A stretch of DNA of 64,000 bases from JASLBX01 sp035762665. Lineage in GTDB: Bacteria; Actinomycetota; Actinomycetes; Jiangellales; Jiangellaceae. The notes under the pieces are model-generated. The model worked only from the letters and a program-made list of their open reading frames with translations, searched no databases and was not told the DNA's origin. Numbering within the stretch: the first letter of the stretch is position 1; the number at the start of each line of letters is the position of its first letter. Positions 1 to 8,263 of this stretch are shown here, one piece after another. The stretch is from positions 127,067 to 191,066 of the forward strand of contig DASTNZ010000235.1 in NCBI GenBank assembly GCA_035762665.1, read 5' to 3'. Position numbers and translations under genes: made by a program.

Positions 1-436
1 CCGGGTTGAAGACGAGTTGGATGAACGCCTCGCCCGGCAAGCTGACCGGTTCACCGGAACCGTCGTAGACGATCTCATCTCGGTAGCCGACCTGGTAACC
101 GGGCAGCTCGTCGAACTCGAAGGCCATCCGGTCGTAACCCTCCTGGGGATGGCTGCCCACCCGCAGGGCGACGAGCGTGGGCACCGGCGGGACCGTTCCC
201 GAGAAGGCCGCCGACACGTCGGCGGTAGACCACGACTCGGTGGCCGAGCCCGTCGTGGGCCGGCTCGTCGGCTCGCTCGGTGATGGGGTCGCCGGCGGTG
301 TCGTGTCCTCGGTCATCGGTGATGGGCTCGCCGCCGTGGTCGCCTGCGGCGCTGCCGGCTCAGTGGTGTCATCGCCGCCACACGCGGTCAACAGTAGTAC
401 AGCCGCAGCCGCGGCGGCCAGGATCTTCGTACCCAT
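1..436 (-). CDS. lipoprotein with AMIN-like domain (3' end cut by window edge)
   Basis: The reading frame begins at an ATG at 434-436 on the minus strand and runs off the left edge, so only about 145 residues are visible. The start is a classic lipoprotein signal: MGTKILAAAAAAVLLLTACG, with lipobox LTAC. A Thr/Pro/Ser-rich linker of about 50 residues follows. The last visible part (LVALRVGSH, YDRMAFEF, LPGYQVGY, SLPGEAFIQLVF) resembles the AMIN-like domain of actinobacterial lipoproteins, a beta-rich cell-envelope domain of unclear ligand. The protein should be anchored to the outer face of the membrane. Family call is from recognition of the motif pattern. A DosR-like box lies 37 bases upstream, shared with the divergent peptidase gene. 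Confidence 0.75.
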   Translation of the reverse strand, partial: MGTKILAAAAAAVLLLTACGGDDTTEPAAPQATTAASPSPMTEDTTPPATPSPSEPTSRPTTGSATESWSTADVSAAFSGTVPPVPTLVALRVGSHPQEGYDRMAFEFDELPGYQVGYRDEIVYDGSGEPVSLPGEAFIQLVFNP

Positions 437-472
437 GATCTCAGCGTGCGGCCCTGCGACCGCACCGCGATA

Positions 473-486
473 CGGGCGTAAGTCCC
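473..486 (-). promoter_or_regulatory. DosR-like box, divergent lipoprotein / M20 peptidase
   Basis: Read on the minus strand this is GGGACTTACGCCCG: the left half-site GGGAC is perfect and the right half keeps 3 of 5 positions of GTCCC. It sits 69 bases before the peptidase ATG and 37 before the lipoprotein ATG. Weak alone; supported by the repeated pattern in the window. Confidence 0.4.
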
Positions 487-487
487 T

Positions 488-509
488 GGCCGGTAAGGCC
501 TATCCGGCC
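488..509. repeat. short inverted repeat in divergent promoter
   Basis: GGCCGG and CCGGCC arms flank a partly symmetrical centre (TAAGGCCTAT). It lies between two divergent genes and just beside a DosR-like box, so an operator is more likely than a terminator. Confidence 0.4.
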
Positions 510-555
510 CGATGATCGGGGCACCGGGTCGTCGGGTTCCGGCAGAATCGCGCGC

Positions 556-1815
556 ATGGCACTCACGACGCTCGAGCAGCAGGTGGTCGATGCAATCGAC
601 GCAGACAGGATCGTAGCGGATCTGGCCGCGCTGGTTGCGATCCCGAGCGTCGGCGGATCGGTCGATGAGGTGGCCGTCCAGCGGTGGTGCGCGGACCGGC
701 TGACCGGGCTGGGCGCATGGGTTGACCACTGGAAGATCGACCTGGCCGAGATCCGGGCGGCTGCCGGTTATCCAGGCGAGGAGGTCGACCGCGACGAAGC
801 GTACGGCTGCGTCGGAGTGGTCGGTGACCACCAGGAGCGTCCCGGGCTCATCTTGTCGGGCCATACCGACGTCGTGCCGCCGGGCGACCTCGGCCGCTGG
901 GCACACGAGCCATGGCGACTGACCCCTGAGGGTGATCTCCTGTACGGGCGCGGCGCGTCGGACATGAAGGCGGGGATCACGGCCATCCTTGCTGCGGTTC
1001 AGGCGTTGCGGGCCTGCGGCGTGACGCTCCGCCGACCGCTCGCGGTTCATGCGGTCATTGGCGAAGAAGACGGCGGTATAGGCGCATTTGCGACACTCCA
1101 GCGCGGCCATCGCGGTGATGTGTGCGTGATCGCCGAACCTACCGATGCGTGCGTGATCCCTGCGAACGCCGGCTCGCTGACCTTCCGCATCGAGGTTCCC
1201 GGTCAGGCGGCGCACGGATCGTCCCGGCTCGACGGCTACTCGGCAATCGATGCGGCGATGCCGCTACTGAGCGCGGTGCGAGAACTGGAGTCGCGGCGCA
1301 ACCGCGACATCGACCCGTTGCTCGGCCATCTGGATCTGCCGTACCCGATCTCGGTAGGCATCATGCGGGCCGGCGACTGGGCCAGCACGGTGCCGGACCT
1401 GCTCGTGGCGGAGGGCAGGTACGGAGTGCGGCTGGACGAACCTGTCGAGCGGGCCAGAGCGGAGTTCGAGGCCGCGATTGCCAAGGCTTGCGCCGCCGAC
1501 TCCTGGCTGGCAACTCATCCAGCCCGGGTGAGCTGGCCCGGCGGCACCTTCGCGTCCGGCCGGCTCCCAGCCGGGCATCACCTGCTCGACGATGTCAGCG
1601 CTGCGGTTGCCGACGTCGCGGAGTGGCAGCCCGCCGTGCGGGGCGGACCCTACGGCTCGGACCTGCGACTGTACGCGGCAGGTGGCGTGCCCACAGTCCA
1701 GCTCGGGCCCGGTTCGGTGACGAGCGCACACGCGGCCGACGAGTTCGTCTCGCTGGCCGAGGTGATCGAGTTCTCCCAGGTGTACGCCGTGCTGGCGCTG
1801 CGGTTGTGCGGATAG
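556..1815 (+). CDS. M20 family metallopeptidase (ArgE/DapE type)
   Basis: A 419-residue zinc-dependent amidohydrolase of the acetylornithine deacetylase / succinyl-diaminopimelate desuccinylase family; the true substrate cannot be told from sequence. The first metal ligand is in SGHTDVV (His103), the bridging Asp in GRGASDMKAG (Asp136), the catalytic Glu pair in IGEEDGG (about 170-171), and the next Glu in IAEPTD. The middle of the protein holds the lid/dimerisation domain and the length is normal. It is cytoplasmic and monocistronic, divergent from the lipoprotein. The next gene is convergent, 19 bases away. Confidence 0.85.
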   Translation: MALTTLEQQVVDAIDADRIVADLAALVAIPSVGGSVDEVAVQRWCADRLTGLGAWVDHWKIDLAEIRAAAGYPGEEVDRDEAYGCVGVVGDHQERPGLILSGHTDVVPPGDLGRWAHEPWRLTPEGDLLYGRGASDMKAGITAILAAVQALRACGVTLRRPLAVHAVIGEEDGGIGAFATLQRGHRGDVCVIAEPTDACVIPANAGSLTFRIEVPGQAAHGSSRLDGYSAIDAAMPLLSAVRELESRRNRDIDPLLGHLDLPYPISVGIMRAGDWASTVPDLLVAEGRYGVRLDEPVERARAEFEAAIAKACAADSWLATHPARVSWPGGTFASGRLPAGHHLLDDVSAAVADVAEWQPAVRGGPYGSDLRLYAAGGVPTVQLGPGSVTSAHAADEFVSLAEVIEFSQVYAVLALRLCG

Positions 1816-1834
1816 CGGTGCGCGCGGACACGAC

Positions 1835-2797
1835 TCACGCGGGCGGCGCCGGTCTCATTTGCTCGAGCACATCGGACAACGTCGCCGTCGCGACCGCCAC
1901 CACCGTGTCCGCCGCTCCGTAGTACAACCGCAGCCCATCGGTGGCTGGATCGTAGAGAAGGCCACATGGAAAGACGACGTTAGGGGCGTCGCCGCAACGC
2001 TCGTACTCAGCCGCCGGCGCAAGCACCCAATCGTCGCTGCGCGCCAACACTCGCGCCGGGACCTCGAGATCGAGTAGAGCCAGCCCGAGCCGGTACACAG
2101 GTCCACCCACCATCTCCTTCACGCCGTGGTACACGCACAGCCATCCATGCCGGGTTTCCATGGGTGGCGGGCCGATTCCTATCCTGGCCGAGTCCCACCA
2201 CGCGCCTTCTCGAACTTGCAGCACGGGTGCGTGCCTAGTCCATGACTTCAGGTCCGCCGAGTAAGACACCCAGACGTCGGCGCGCCCGGTCATAGGAGAG
2301 GACGGCCGGTGAAGGAGCGCGAACCGGCCGCCGACCCGGCGTGGCAGCAGGCAGGCGTTCTTGTCTTCCGGTGGCATTGCCACGCCCAGCGGCTGAACCT
2401 TCCGGAAGTCGTCGGTCAGCGCCATCGCGACACACGGGCCTTCGGGACCATAGGCGGTATAGGCGACCAACCAAGCGCCGAGTTCGTCGACGCGGGTGAT
2501 TCGCGGATCCTCGACACCCCACCGCGTGACCGGGTCTTCAGGATCCGCCGCGATGAGCGGGGTCGGGTCGACCTGCCACCCGGTCAGTCCGTCGGCACTC
2601 CGCGCCACCGTGAGATGGGAGATGCCTCGACGATCCTCCACCCGGCACAGCAGTACTGTCTCGCCATCGACGGCCGCCGCGCCGGGATTGAACACCGCGT
2701 TCACCGGGTAAGGCCAGCTCGCCGGCGTAAGGATCGGATTGACATGGCTGCGCTCGAACAGCTCCGAGACTGGTCCGCCGGCGCTTCGCTGGTCCAT
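1835..2797 (-). CDS. GH130 family glycosidase/phosphorylase
   Basis: 320 residues with the five-bladed propeller pattern of GH130, which includes beta-mannoside phosphorylases and beta-1,2-mannosidases. Typical pieces are NPILTPASWPYPVNAVFNPG, LLCRVEDRRGISHLTVARS, WGVEDPRIT and LLYDPATDGLRLYYGAADT. Phosphorylase versus hydrolase cannot be decided by eye. The ATG at 2797 overlaps the stop of the upstream glycosyltransferase by one base (TGATG), so translation is coupled. An open frame continues upstream of this start but is only an out-of-frame shadow. Third gene of a USP-GT4-GH130 operon, suggesting turnover of a mannose-type glycan or compatible solute under stress (inference). Confidence 0.85.
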   Translation of the reverse strand: MDQRSAGGPVSELFERSHVNPILTPASWPYPVNAVFNPGAAAVDGETVLLCRVEDRRGISHLTVARSADGLTGWQVDPTPLIAADPEDPVTRWGVEDPRITRVDELGAWLVAYTAYGPEGPCVAMALTDDFRKVQPLGVAMPPEDKNACLLPRRVGGRFALLHRPSSPMTGRADVWVSYSADLKSWTRHAPVLQVREGAWWDSARIGIGPPPMETRHGWLCVYHGVKEMVGGPVYRLGLALLDLEVPARVLARSDDWVLAPAAEYERCGDAPNVVFPCGLLYDPATDGLRLYYGAADTVVAVATATLSDVLEQMRPAPPA

Positions 2798-4083
2798 CAA
2801 GCCTCCACTCGGTTGCCCTGCGCTGGTGGCGCGCCGGCCCGATGGGCCCGTTCGCGCTGCGCCCGCTCGCCTCGGTGCCCTGGCCGCTGCGGTTGCGCCG
2901 CCCCGCGTGCCAGCGCGAGCACGTCGGCGAACTGCCGGACTACCTGCGGCCACAGCAGAACCGAGCCGACCTGGCGGGCCACTTTCCGGCTGGCGGCCAG
3001 CTGAACCGGGTCGCCCAGCAGTTCAGTGATCACGGAGCTGAGCGCACGAGAGTCCCGGCGCGGCACGATGACACCGGGCGCCACGCCGGCAACCGGAAGC
3101 AGCAGTTGCCTGGCGTACGAGTAGTCCGTGGATACGACGGGGCAACCGGCGGCCAGCGCGAACGTAAGCACACCGGACGAGACCTGCTCCTCGGCCAAGT
3201 AGGGAGTGACGCACAGCTCAGCGCGGCTCAGCAGCCACCCGAGTTCTGCCTCGGAGAGGAACTGATTGACGAAGCGGACATTGTCGGCGACTCCGAGATC
3301 GGCGGTCAGTTGCCGAAGCTGCTGCCGGTATTCCTCCCCTGAGTGCCGCGCCACCTCGGGATGAGTAGCGCCGGCGAGGGCGTAATGCACGTCGGGATGC
3401 CGGCGGGTGATTTCGGGTAGCGCCTGGATGACGCGTTCCAGACCCTTGGCCGGCTTGATCAACCCGAAGCTCGTGATGATTCGCGCACCGCTCAACGCGG
3501 CGAGTGCCTCGGACAGCGCACCGCCATCCGGGGGCTCTGGCCGGTCGCGCAGCACGGTCGGCGCGCCGTGCGGGACGACGACCGTCCGTGACACGTCGGC
3601 GATGCCGAGCTCCGCCACGAGACGCCGAGCCTCATGCGTGAAAACGGTCACCAATGTGGCATTACGGCACAGCGCGGTCGTCACCTCGAGATGCAACCGA
3701 GGTGCGCGAGGGCGGACCGTGTGCAGAGTCACCAGGTAAGGGACGCCGACCGACTGCAGACCGTAGGCCAGATCGAGCACGTAACTGCCCGCCGGGCCGC
3801 CGAAGATCCCGAACTCATGCTCGATGACGACTATTGCGGCGCGACGTCGTGCGATCTCACGAGCGGCCCGGGCATAGTCTTCGCGCACGTCTTGCCGCAC
3901 CGTGATCTGCACGGCCGAACCGTAGGCGAGACCGTCCCGATCTACAGCGCAGACAGCCGTGCGCCATTCGGCTGCAACCTCCGACATGGCCGACCGGAGA
4001 TCGTGGGTGAACTCGGCCAGCCCGCAGCGCCGCGGCGGATACGTCGACACGAAGACGACTCGCCCGGCCATGGCCGTCCTCAT
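2797..4083 (-). CDS. GT4-type glycosyltransferase
   Basis: 428 residues with the GT-B two-Rossmann-domain fold. The N-terminal acceptor side begins VVFVSTYPPRRCGLAEFT. The C-terminal nucleotide-sugar side contains IITSFGLIKPAKGLERVIQA, YALAGATHPE, NVRFVNQFLSEAELGWLL and PYLAEEQVSSGVLTFALAAG, the region corresponding to the GT4 EX7E site. The donor and acceptor are unknown. The ATG overlaps the USP stop by four bases (ATGA), and its stop overlaps the GH130 start. No membrane segment is seen. The last about 30 residues are Arg/Ala/Pro-rich and probably disordered. Confidence 0.85.
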   Translation of the reverse strand: MRTAMAGRVVFVSTYPPRRCGLAEFTHDLRSAMSEVAAEWRTAVCAVDRDGLAYGSAVQITVRQDVREDYARAAREIARRRAAIVVIEHEFGIFGGPAGSYVLDLAYGLQSVGVPYLVTLHTVRPRAPRLHLEVTTALCRNATLVTVFTHEARRLVAELGIADVSRTVVVPHGAPTVLRDRPEPPDGGALSEALAALSGARIITSFGLIKPAKGLERVIQALPEITRRHPDVHYALAGATHPEVARHSGEEYRQQLRQLTADLGVADNVRFVNQFLSEAELGWLLSRAELCVTPYLAEEQVSSGVLTFALAAGCPVVSTDYSYARQLLLPVAGVAPGVIVPRRDSRALSSVITELLGDPVQLAASRKVARQVGSVLLWPQVVRQFADVLALARGAAQPQRPGHRGERAQRERAHRAGAPPAQGNRVEA

Positions 4084-4943
4084 TCTGGCTGGTGGACAAC
4101 GGCGATCGGCCGATCAACGTGGTGCAGTACGGCTCGGGCGACCGAACCGAGCAGCATGCCGGTCACCACGCCGTGACCGCGGCCGCCGACGACGACGAGG
4201 TCTGCACCTTCGGCGTGATCGGCGATCACCGCAGCCGGGTGGCCGGCCGCGACGACCTCCGTCACCTGAACGCCGGCGAATTTGGACCGCCACGGGGCAA
4301 GCTGCTCGGCCAGCATGCCAGCCGCCTGTGCCTTCGCTTGCTCGTCGACCGAGTAGGCGACTTCCGGCACCGGCTCGGGCAGTTGGAGCCCAACGACGGC
4401 TACGATGCGAGCCCTCCACCGGGACGCGGTCGTGAACGCGAACTCGATAGCGGCCTGGCAGCGCGGCGAACCATCCACGCCGAGCGTGATGATCCGTTGC
4501 TCGCGGCTCCCCGGTGCCCAGGTCTGAGGCACCACGACCACAGGAACCCTGGCATGGGTTGCACACGCGAGCGAGGTCGAACCTAGGACCAGCCCGGTGA
4601 ACCGCCCGACGCCCTCATGCCCTACGACAAGTGCACGGGCACCGGCCGCCTCCCGCAGCAGCACCCAGCGCGGAAAGCCGTGATGTGCCATCGTGGAGAC
4701 CGAAAGGTCACCGTGGCCAAGGACCTCGAGGTGGGCTCGAGCCTCGCGAAGTATGCCTTCTGCGGCTTCACGTGCCGTTCTCGCCACCATCACCGGTATG
4801 AGCGGGGCCTCCTCGTAGGCAATCACCAACCGGAGCGGCCAGCCGGTTGCAGCTGCCTCTTCGGCCGCCCAGTCCAGCGCGACCAGCGAGGACTCCGAGC
4901 CATCAAGGCCGACGACAATGGGTGCGTTGATGGTAGGCATCAC
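4080..4943 (-). CDS. tandem-domain universal stress protein
   Basis: 287 residues with two UspA domains (about 6-145 and 155-287). Each starts with the beta1-Asp pattern (IVVGLDGSESS; ITLGVDGSPRC) and ends with an ATP-binding loop (GHEGVGRFTGLVLGSTS; GGRGHGVVTGMLLGSVA). This is the architecture of Mycobacterium Rv2005c/Rv2623, DosR-regulated ATP-binding proteins linked to growth arrest. It leads the USP-GT4-GH130 operon. Its promoter holds a perfect DosR-type palindrome 69 bases before the ATG. Cytoplasmic signalling protein; partner unknown. Confidence 0.93.
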   Translation of the reverse strand: MMPTINAPIVVGLDGSESSLVALDWAAEEAAATGWPLRLVIAYEEAPLIPVMVARTAREAAEGILREARAHLEVLGHGDLSVSTMAHHGFPRWVLLREAAGARALVVGHEGVGRFTGLVLGSTSLACATHARVPVVVVPQTWAPGSREQRIITLGVDGSPRCQAAIEFAFTTASRWRARIVAVVGLQLPEPVPEVAYSVDEQAKAQAAGMLAEQLAPWRSKFAGVQVTEVVAAGHPAAVIADHAEGADLVVVGGRGHGVVTGMLLGSVARAVLHHVDRPIAVVHQPE

Positions 4944-5011
4944 CGTGCTCCCTCTACCACGCCTGGATCACACTATGTGCCCAGTGGACCAGGGATAGCT
5001 CCTCCGTGTTA

Positions 5012-5025
5012 GGGACACAGGTCCC
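5012..5025. promoter_or_regulatory. DosR-like box, perfect palindrome (USP operon)
   Basis: GGGACACAGGTCCC has both half-sites GGGAC and GTCCC intact with a 4-base spacer, as in the M. tuberculosis DosR consensus. It lies 69 bases before the USP start and is one of the two strongest copies in the window. Confidence 0.75.
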
Positions 5026-5086
5026 GACTTCCAAAGCGCACGGAATGGTCCGGCTTGGGTGGCACGGTCTGGAGTCCTGCCCGACG

Positions 5087-5100
5087 ATGACCTTCGGCTC
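5087..5100 (+). promoter_or_regulatory. DosR-like box (VOC / PEP-synthase-like operon)
   Basis: ATGACCTTCGGCTC: 6 of 10 half-site positions, but it has the CTTC spacer typical of this window and lies 71 bases before the VOC gene ATG. Weak by itself. Confidence 0.35.
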
Positions 5101-5170
5101 TGTGTAGCCGGCATCACGCCGCGGTCTCCTGAAAGTAGGAGACAACCATCACTACCTCCGGAGGTGGGAC

Positions 5171-5527
5171 ATGTCCAACCCGGTTGTGCATTTCGAGATC
5201 GGAGCCCAAGACTCCACCAAGGTCCGGGCGTTCTACACGTCGCTTTTCGGCTGGAAGTTCGACACCACAGATCCCAGCTATGGAGTGATCGACGAGACCG
5301 ATGGCGGCATCGGTGGCGGCATCATGCAGATCCGAGAGGGCATGCCGCCGTACGTCACGATCTACGTTGCGGTGGATGATCTATCGGCAACACTCACCCG
5401 CGCCGAAGAACTCGGCGGCGCCCGCGTGCTGGGCCCCACGCCGATTCCGCCGATCGGCGAGTTCGCCCTGTTCCACGACCCGGAGGGTCACATGATCGGA
5501 CTGCTCCACCTCGACCGCAGACCATGA
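5171..5527 (+). CDS. VOC (glyoxalase/bleomycin-resistance fold) family protein
   Basis: 118 residues, a single vicinal-oxygen-chelate domain: VVHFEIGAQDSTKVRAFYTS, then VTIYVAVDDLSATLTRAEEL and FALFHDPEGHMIGL. Candidate metal ligands are the His in VVHFEIG and the Glu in FHDPEGHMIGL. Members are metal-dependent lyases, dioxygenases or antibiotic-binding proteins; no specific function is assignable. A strong ribosome site (GGAGGTGGGAC) precedes the ATG. First gene of a probable four-gene operon with the small membrane protein, PEP-synthase-like protein and PAP2 phosphatase. Confidence 0.85.
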   Translation: MSNPVVHFEIGAQDSTKVRAFYTSLFGWKFDTTDPSYGVIDETDGGIGGGIMQIREGMPPYVTIYVAVDDLSATLTRAEELGGARVLGPTPIPPIGEFALFHDPEGHMIGLLHLDRRP

Positions 5528-5552
5528 CCCGGTACTGAACGCAAGGTGCCGG

Positions 5553-5888
5553 ATGCGTGGCCGAAGTATCGTCCCCACCCAGCGCAACAAGTTGCTGGGT
5601 GCGATTTCGGCTGTCATGATCGGCATCGCACTCGTGGATGTGACGGTCGCCGGCAACTGGGACATGGTGGTCGTCCTGGGATTGGGCCTGCTCAGCCAGC
5701 TAGTCCTCGTCGTAACTTTGCATGCTCCGCGACCGACCGTATCGCTGCGCGGTGATCTGTTCCGGTGGCTGGACGAGCGCTCGGCTGCCACGGGGGAGCC
5801 CCTCGAGCGCATTACGGACCGCTGCGTCGCGGCTTATCGCGCAGACCTGACCGGCACGTCCGACGATGACCGGCGGTCGGGAACATGA
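5553..5888 (+). CDS. small two-helix membrane protein, unknown function
   Basis: 111 residues with two adjacent hydrophobic helices (about 14-33 and 38-56). A soluble tail follows that looks like a short helical motif (LRGDLFRWLDERSAATGEPL, then ERITDRCVAAYRADL). No family recognised. The stop overlaps the next gene's ATG by four bases (ATGA), which supports real translation and coupling with the PEP-synthase-like gene. It may be a membrane anchor or sensor for that operon, but this is a guess. Confidence 0.7.
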   Translation: MRGRSIVPTQRNKLLGAISAVMIGIALVDVTVAGNWDMVVVLGLGLLSQLVLVVTLHAPRPTVSLRGDLFRWLDERSAATGEPLERITDRCVAAYRADLTGTSDDDRRSGT

Positions 5889-8263
5889 CCGCCACCACCG
5901 TCAGTGCGCCAGCAGTCGTCCGGCTGCCGACCCATGATTCGGACCTCACCGCTGTGATCGGCGGCAAGGGTCGCGGCCTGGACCGAATGATCCGGGCCGG
6001 GCTGCCGGTTCCGGCCGCCGCCGCTGTCACAACGTCGGCCTACCGGTCGTTCGCCATGGATCCCGGAATCCAGGCAATCATTGACCAAACGCGTCGGCGT
6101 GCGGTGCCGGCCGGCACAGTGGACGACGCCTTCCTGGCAGCGCCATTCCAGCGCACCCTCGCTGACCAGATCATCGCTGGCGCGAGAGACCTCGGCCAGG
6201 GTGGGCCGATCGCAGTGCGATCATCGGCATCGGTAGAGGACATGGCGCGCCTGTCGTTCGCCGGGCAGTACCACTCATCACTCGGCGTCGACAGTGCCGA
6301 TCCAGCCGCCGTACTGCGCGCCGTGCGGCTCACCTGGGCGTCGCTGTGGCACCCCGCGCCTTGTGTGTACCGCCGGACCTGGGGCATCTCGGACGATGCC
6401 GCACTCATGGCAGTCGTTCTCATGCGCATGGTCGACGCACAGATGGCCGGAGTCATGTTCACGCTCGACCCGGCGAGCAGCGTCCCACAAATGCGGATCG
6501 AGGCGGTCAGCGGTCTCGCCGAAAGCCTGGTCTCGGGTGAGCGTACGCCCACGGTCTGGTTGCTGCCCCGTGATCCGGCGGAGAATTTGCCGGCAGATCC
6601 ACACCTGCCGTTGGCGGAGCTGGTTGAGCTCGGCCGTCGGACCGAACGGGCGCTGAGCGTGCCGCAGGACATCGAGTGGGCGTGGGACGGCCACCGGATC
6701 TGGCTGGTCCAGAGTCGGCCGATCACGACGCCCGCAGCCGGAGATGGGTGCGACTCTCCGGTGAGTTCGGCCGAGCTGATGTCCACCGGGTTGGACGAGA
6801 TGCTGCCCGGTGTGCTGCCACCGCTTGTCTGGGACGTGAACGCCTTCCTGGTTGAGGAGGCATTGCGGCAGGTCTTCGACCTACTCGGGGCGAACCCGGC
6901 GGACCATTCCAGCGGCCCAGGAACGATCGTGAAACGTGTACGTGGCCGCGCTGTGCTCGACCTCGACCTCTTCAAAGCGGTCGCCACGGCTCTCCCCGGC
7001 GTGTCCGAAGACGATCTTGAACACGAGTACTTCGGGACACCGATCACTCCCGGCGATGATTTCCCTGCCCGGCGTTGGTCGCCGGTTCGTGACCTTCGTG
7101 TCTTTCGTGCCCATCAGCGCGCCATTACCGAGGCGGAAACAGTCCTTGTCGCCGTGGCCGAGCTGGACCAGGTCGTCCCGGTTCTTGCCGATCTCGACGA
7201 CCAGGCTCTACTGTCCTACCGGCTTCGGCTGCTCGATCTAGGGGCTCGGGCCATGGCCGCCGAACTTGCGGTAGCCGCAGCGGCCGCGGCAACCTACCGC
7301 GGACTCGAACGTTTCCTCATTCGTTATCTTGGCGATGAGGAAGCCATCGGCGCAGCCCAAGAACTGACGACCGGTGCGGGCGTTGCATTCCCCGTCTCAG
7401 AGCATTCATCGCGCTCGGTGTTCGCTGGACCCACGTGGGAAGAGTCCGGCGACTTCCCTGTCGCCTCGGACCATTCATCTTGGCCGGACCGGATCACGGA
7501 CCGCCGGCAGATTCGCACGGGTCTAGAAGCCCGGCTGCGCCGCCATCCTCGCTGGCGACGTTTCCGGGCGCTGACCGGGCAAGTCATCGACGTGCAGTTG
7601 CGTAGCCTCCGGGCAGCCGCCAACGACGCGGCGACCGGTCTGGCTCGGCGGGAGCGAGTGAAGGCGGCAGTGCTGGCCATCGGAGGACGTGTGCGGGAGG
7701 TTCATCTCGAGCTCGGCCGCCGGCTTTATGCCAGTGGGCTCCTCCCCGCCATCGCCGATGTCGACCTGCTGCGCGACGTTGAGCTGCGACGAGCGGTGGC
7801 CGGTCACCCACCTCCGACCGAAGCCCTCGTCCTGCGGCGGCGGTGGCGTGAGCGTTATGAGCACGCCGGACCGCTCCCCCAGCGATTCATCGGTGTACCA
7901 CCGTGGTCGGCGCCGCAGGCACCGTCGGGACGGGTGCTCAGTGGCTGGGCCGCCAGCGGAGGGCAACATACAGGTCGCGCGCGTGTACTGGACGAGCCCC
8001 AGCCGGCAAAGCTTAAGCCTGGCGATGTTCTCGTCGCACGCGCCACGGACGCTGCGTGGACACCGGCCTTCGTGGCCGCCGGAGCAATCATCGTCGAACG
8101 CGGTGGCCCGCTCTCTCACGCGGCGGTCGTCGCCCGGGAACTCGGGCTGCCGGCCGTCCTCAACATCGCTGGTGCGGCCGACTTCCTCGACGGCCGTACC
8201 GTCACCGTCGACGGCGACCGTGGGCAGGTTGTCGTCCACGACGCAGGCGATGAGCTGCGATGA
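5885..8263 (+). CDS. PEP/pyruvate-binding phosphotransferase, PEP-synthase / rifampin-phosphotransferase-like
   Basis: 792 residues. The N-terminal ATP-grasp domain of the PPDK_N type (about 15-280) shows IGGKGRGLDRMIRAGLPVPA, IAVRSSASVED and MFTLDPASS. A long central helical region follows. The C-terminal swivelling phosphohistidine domain has ERGGPLSHAAVVARELGLPA, with His745 as the likely phospho-carrier. There is no PEP-binding TIM barrel like that of PpsA or PPDK, so the architecture is closer to rifampin phosphotransferase and other incomplete PEP-synthase-like enzymes. The true phosphate acceptor is unknown. Overlaps both neighbours by ATGA. Confidence 0.82.
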   Translation: MTATTVSAPAVVRLPTHDSDLTAVIGGKGRGLDRMIRAGLPVPAAAAVTTSAYRSFAMDPGIQAIIDQTRRRAVPAGTVDDAFLAAPFQRTLADQIIAGARDLGQGGPIAVRSSASVEDMARLSFAGQYHSSLGVDSADPAAVLRAVRLTWASLWHPAPCVYRRTWGISDDAALMAVVLMRMVDAQMAGVMFTLDPASSVPQMRIEAVSGLAESLVSGERTPTVWLLPRDPAENLPADPHLPLAELVELGRRTERALSVPQDIEWAWDGHRIWLVQSRPITTPAAGDGCDSPVSSAELMSTGLDEMLPGVLPPLVWDVNAFLVEEALRQVFDLLGANPADHSSGPGTIVKRVRGRAVLDLDLFKAVATALPGVSEDDLEHEYFGTPITPGDDFPARRWSPVRDLRVFRAHQRAITEAETVLVAVAELDQVVPVLADLDDQALLSYRLRLLDLGARAMAAELAVAAAAAATYRGLERFLIRYLGDEEAIGAAQELTTGAGVAFPVSEHSSRSVFAGPTWEESGDFPVASDHSSWPDRITDRRQIRTGLEARLRRHPRWRRFRALTGQVIDVQLRSLRAAANDAATGLARRERVKAAVLAIGGRVREVHLELGRRLYASGLLPAIADVDLLRDVELRRAVAGHPPPTEALVLRRRWRERYEHAGPLPQRFIGVPPWSAPQAPSGRVLSGWAASGGQHTGRARVLDEPQPAKLKPGDVLVARATDAAWTPAFVAAGAIIVERGGPLSHAAVVARELGLPAVLNIAGAADFLDGRTVTVDGDRGQVVVHDAGDELR

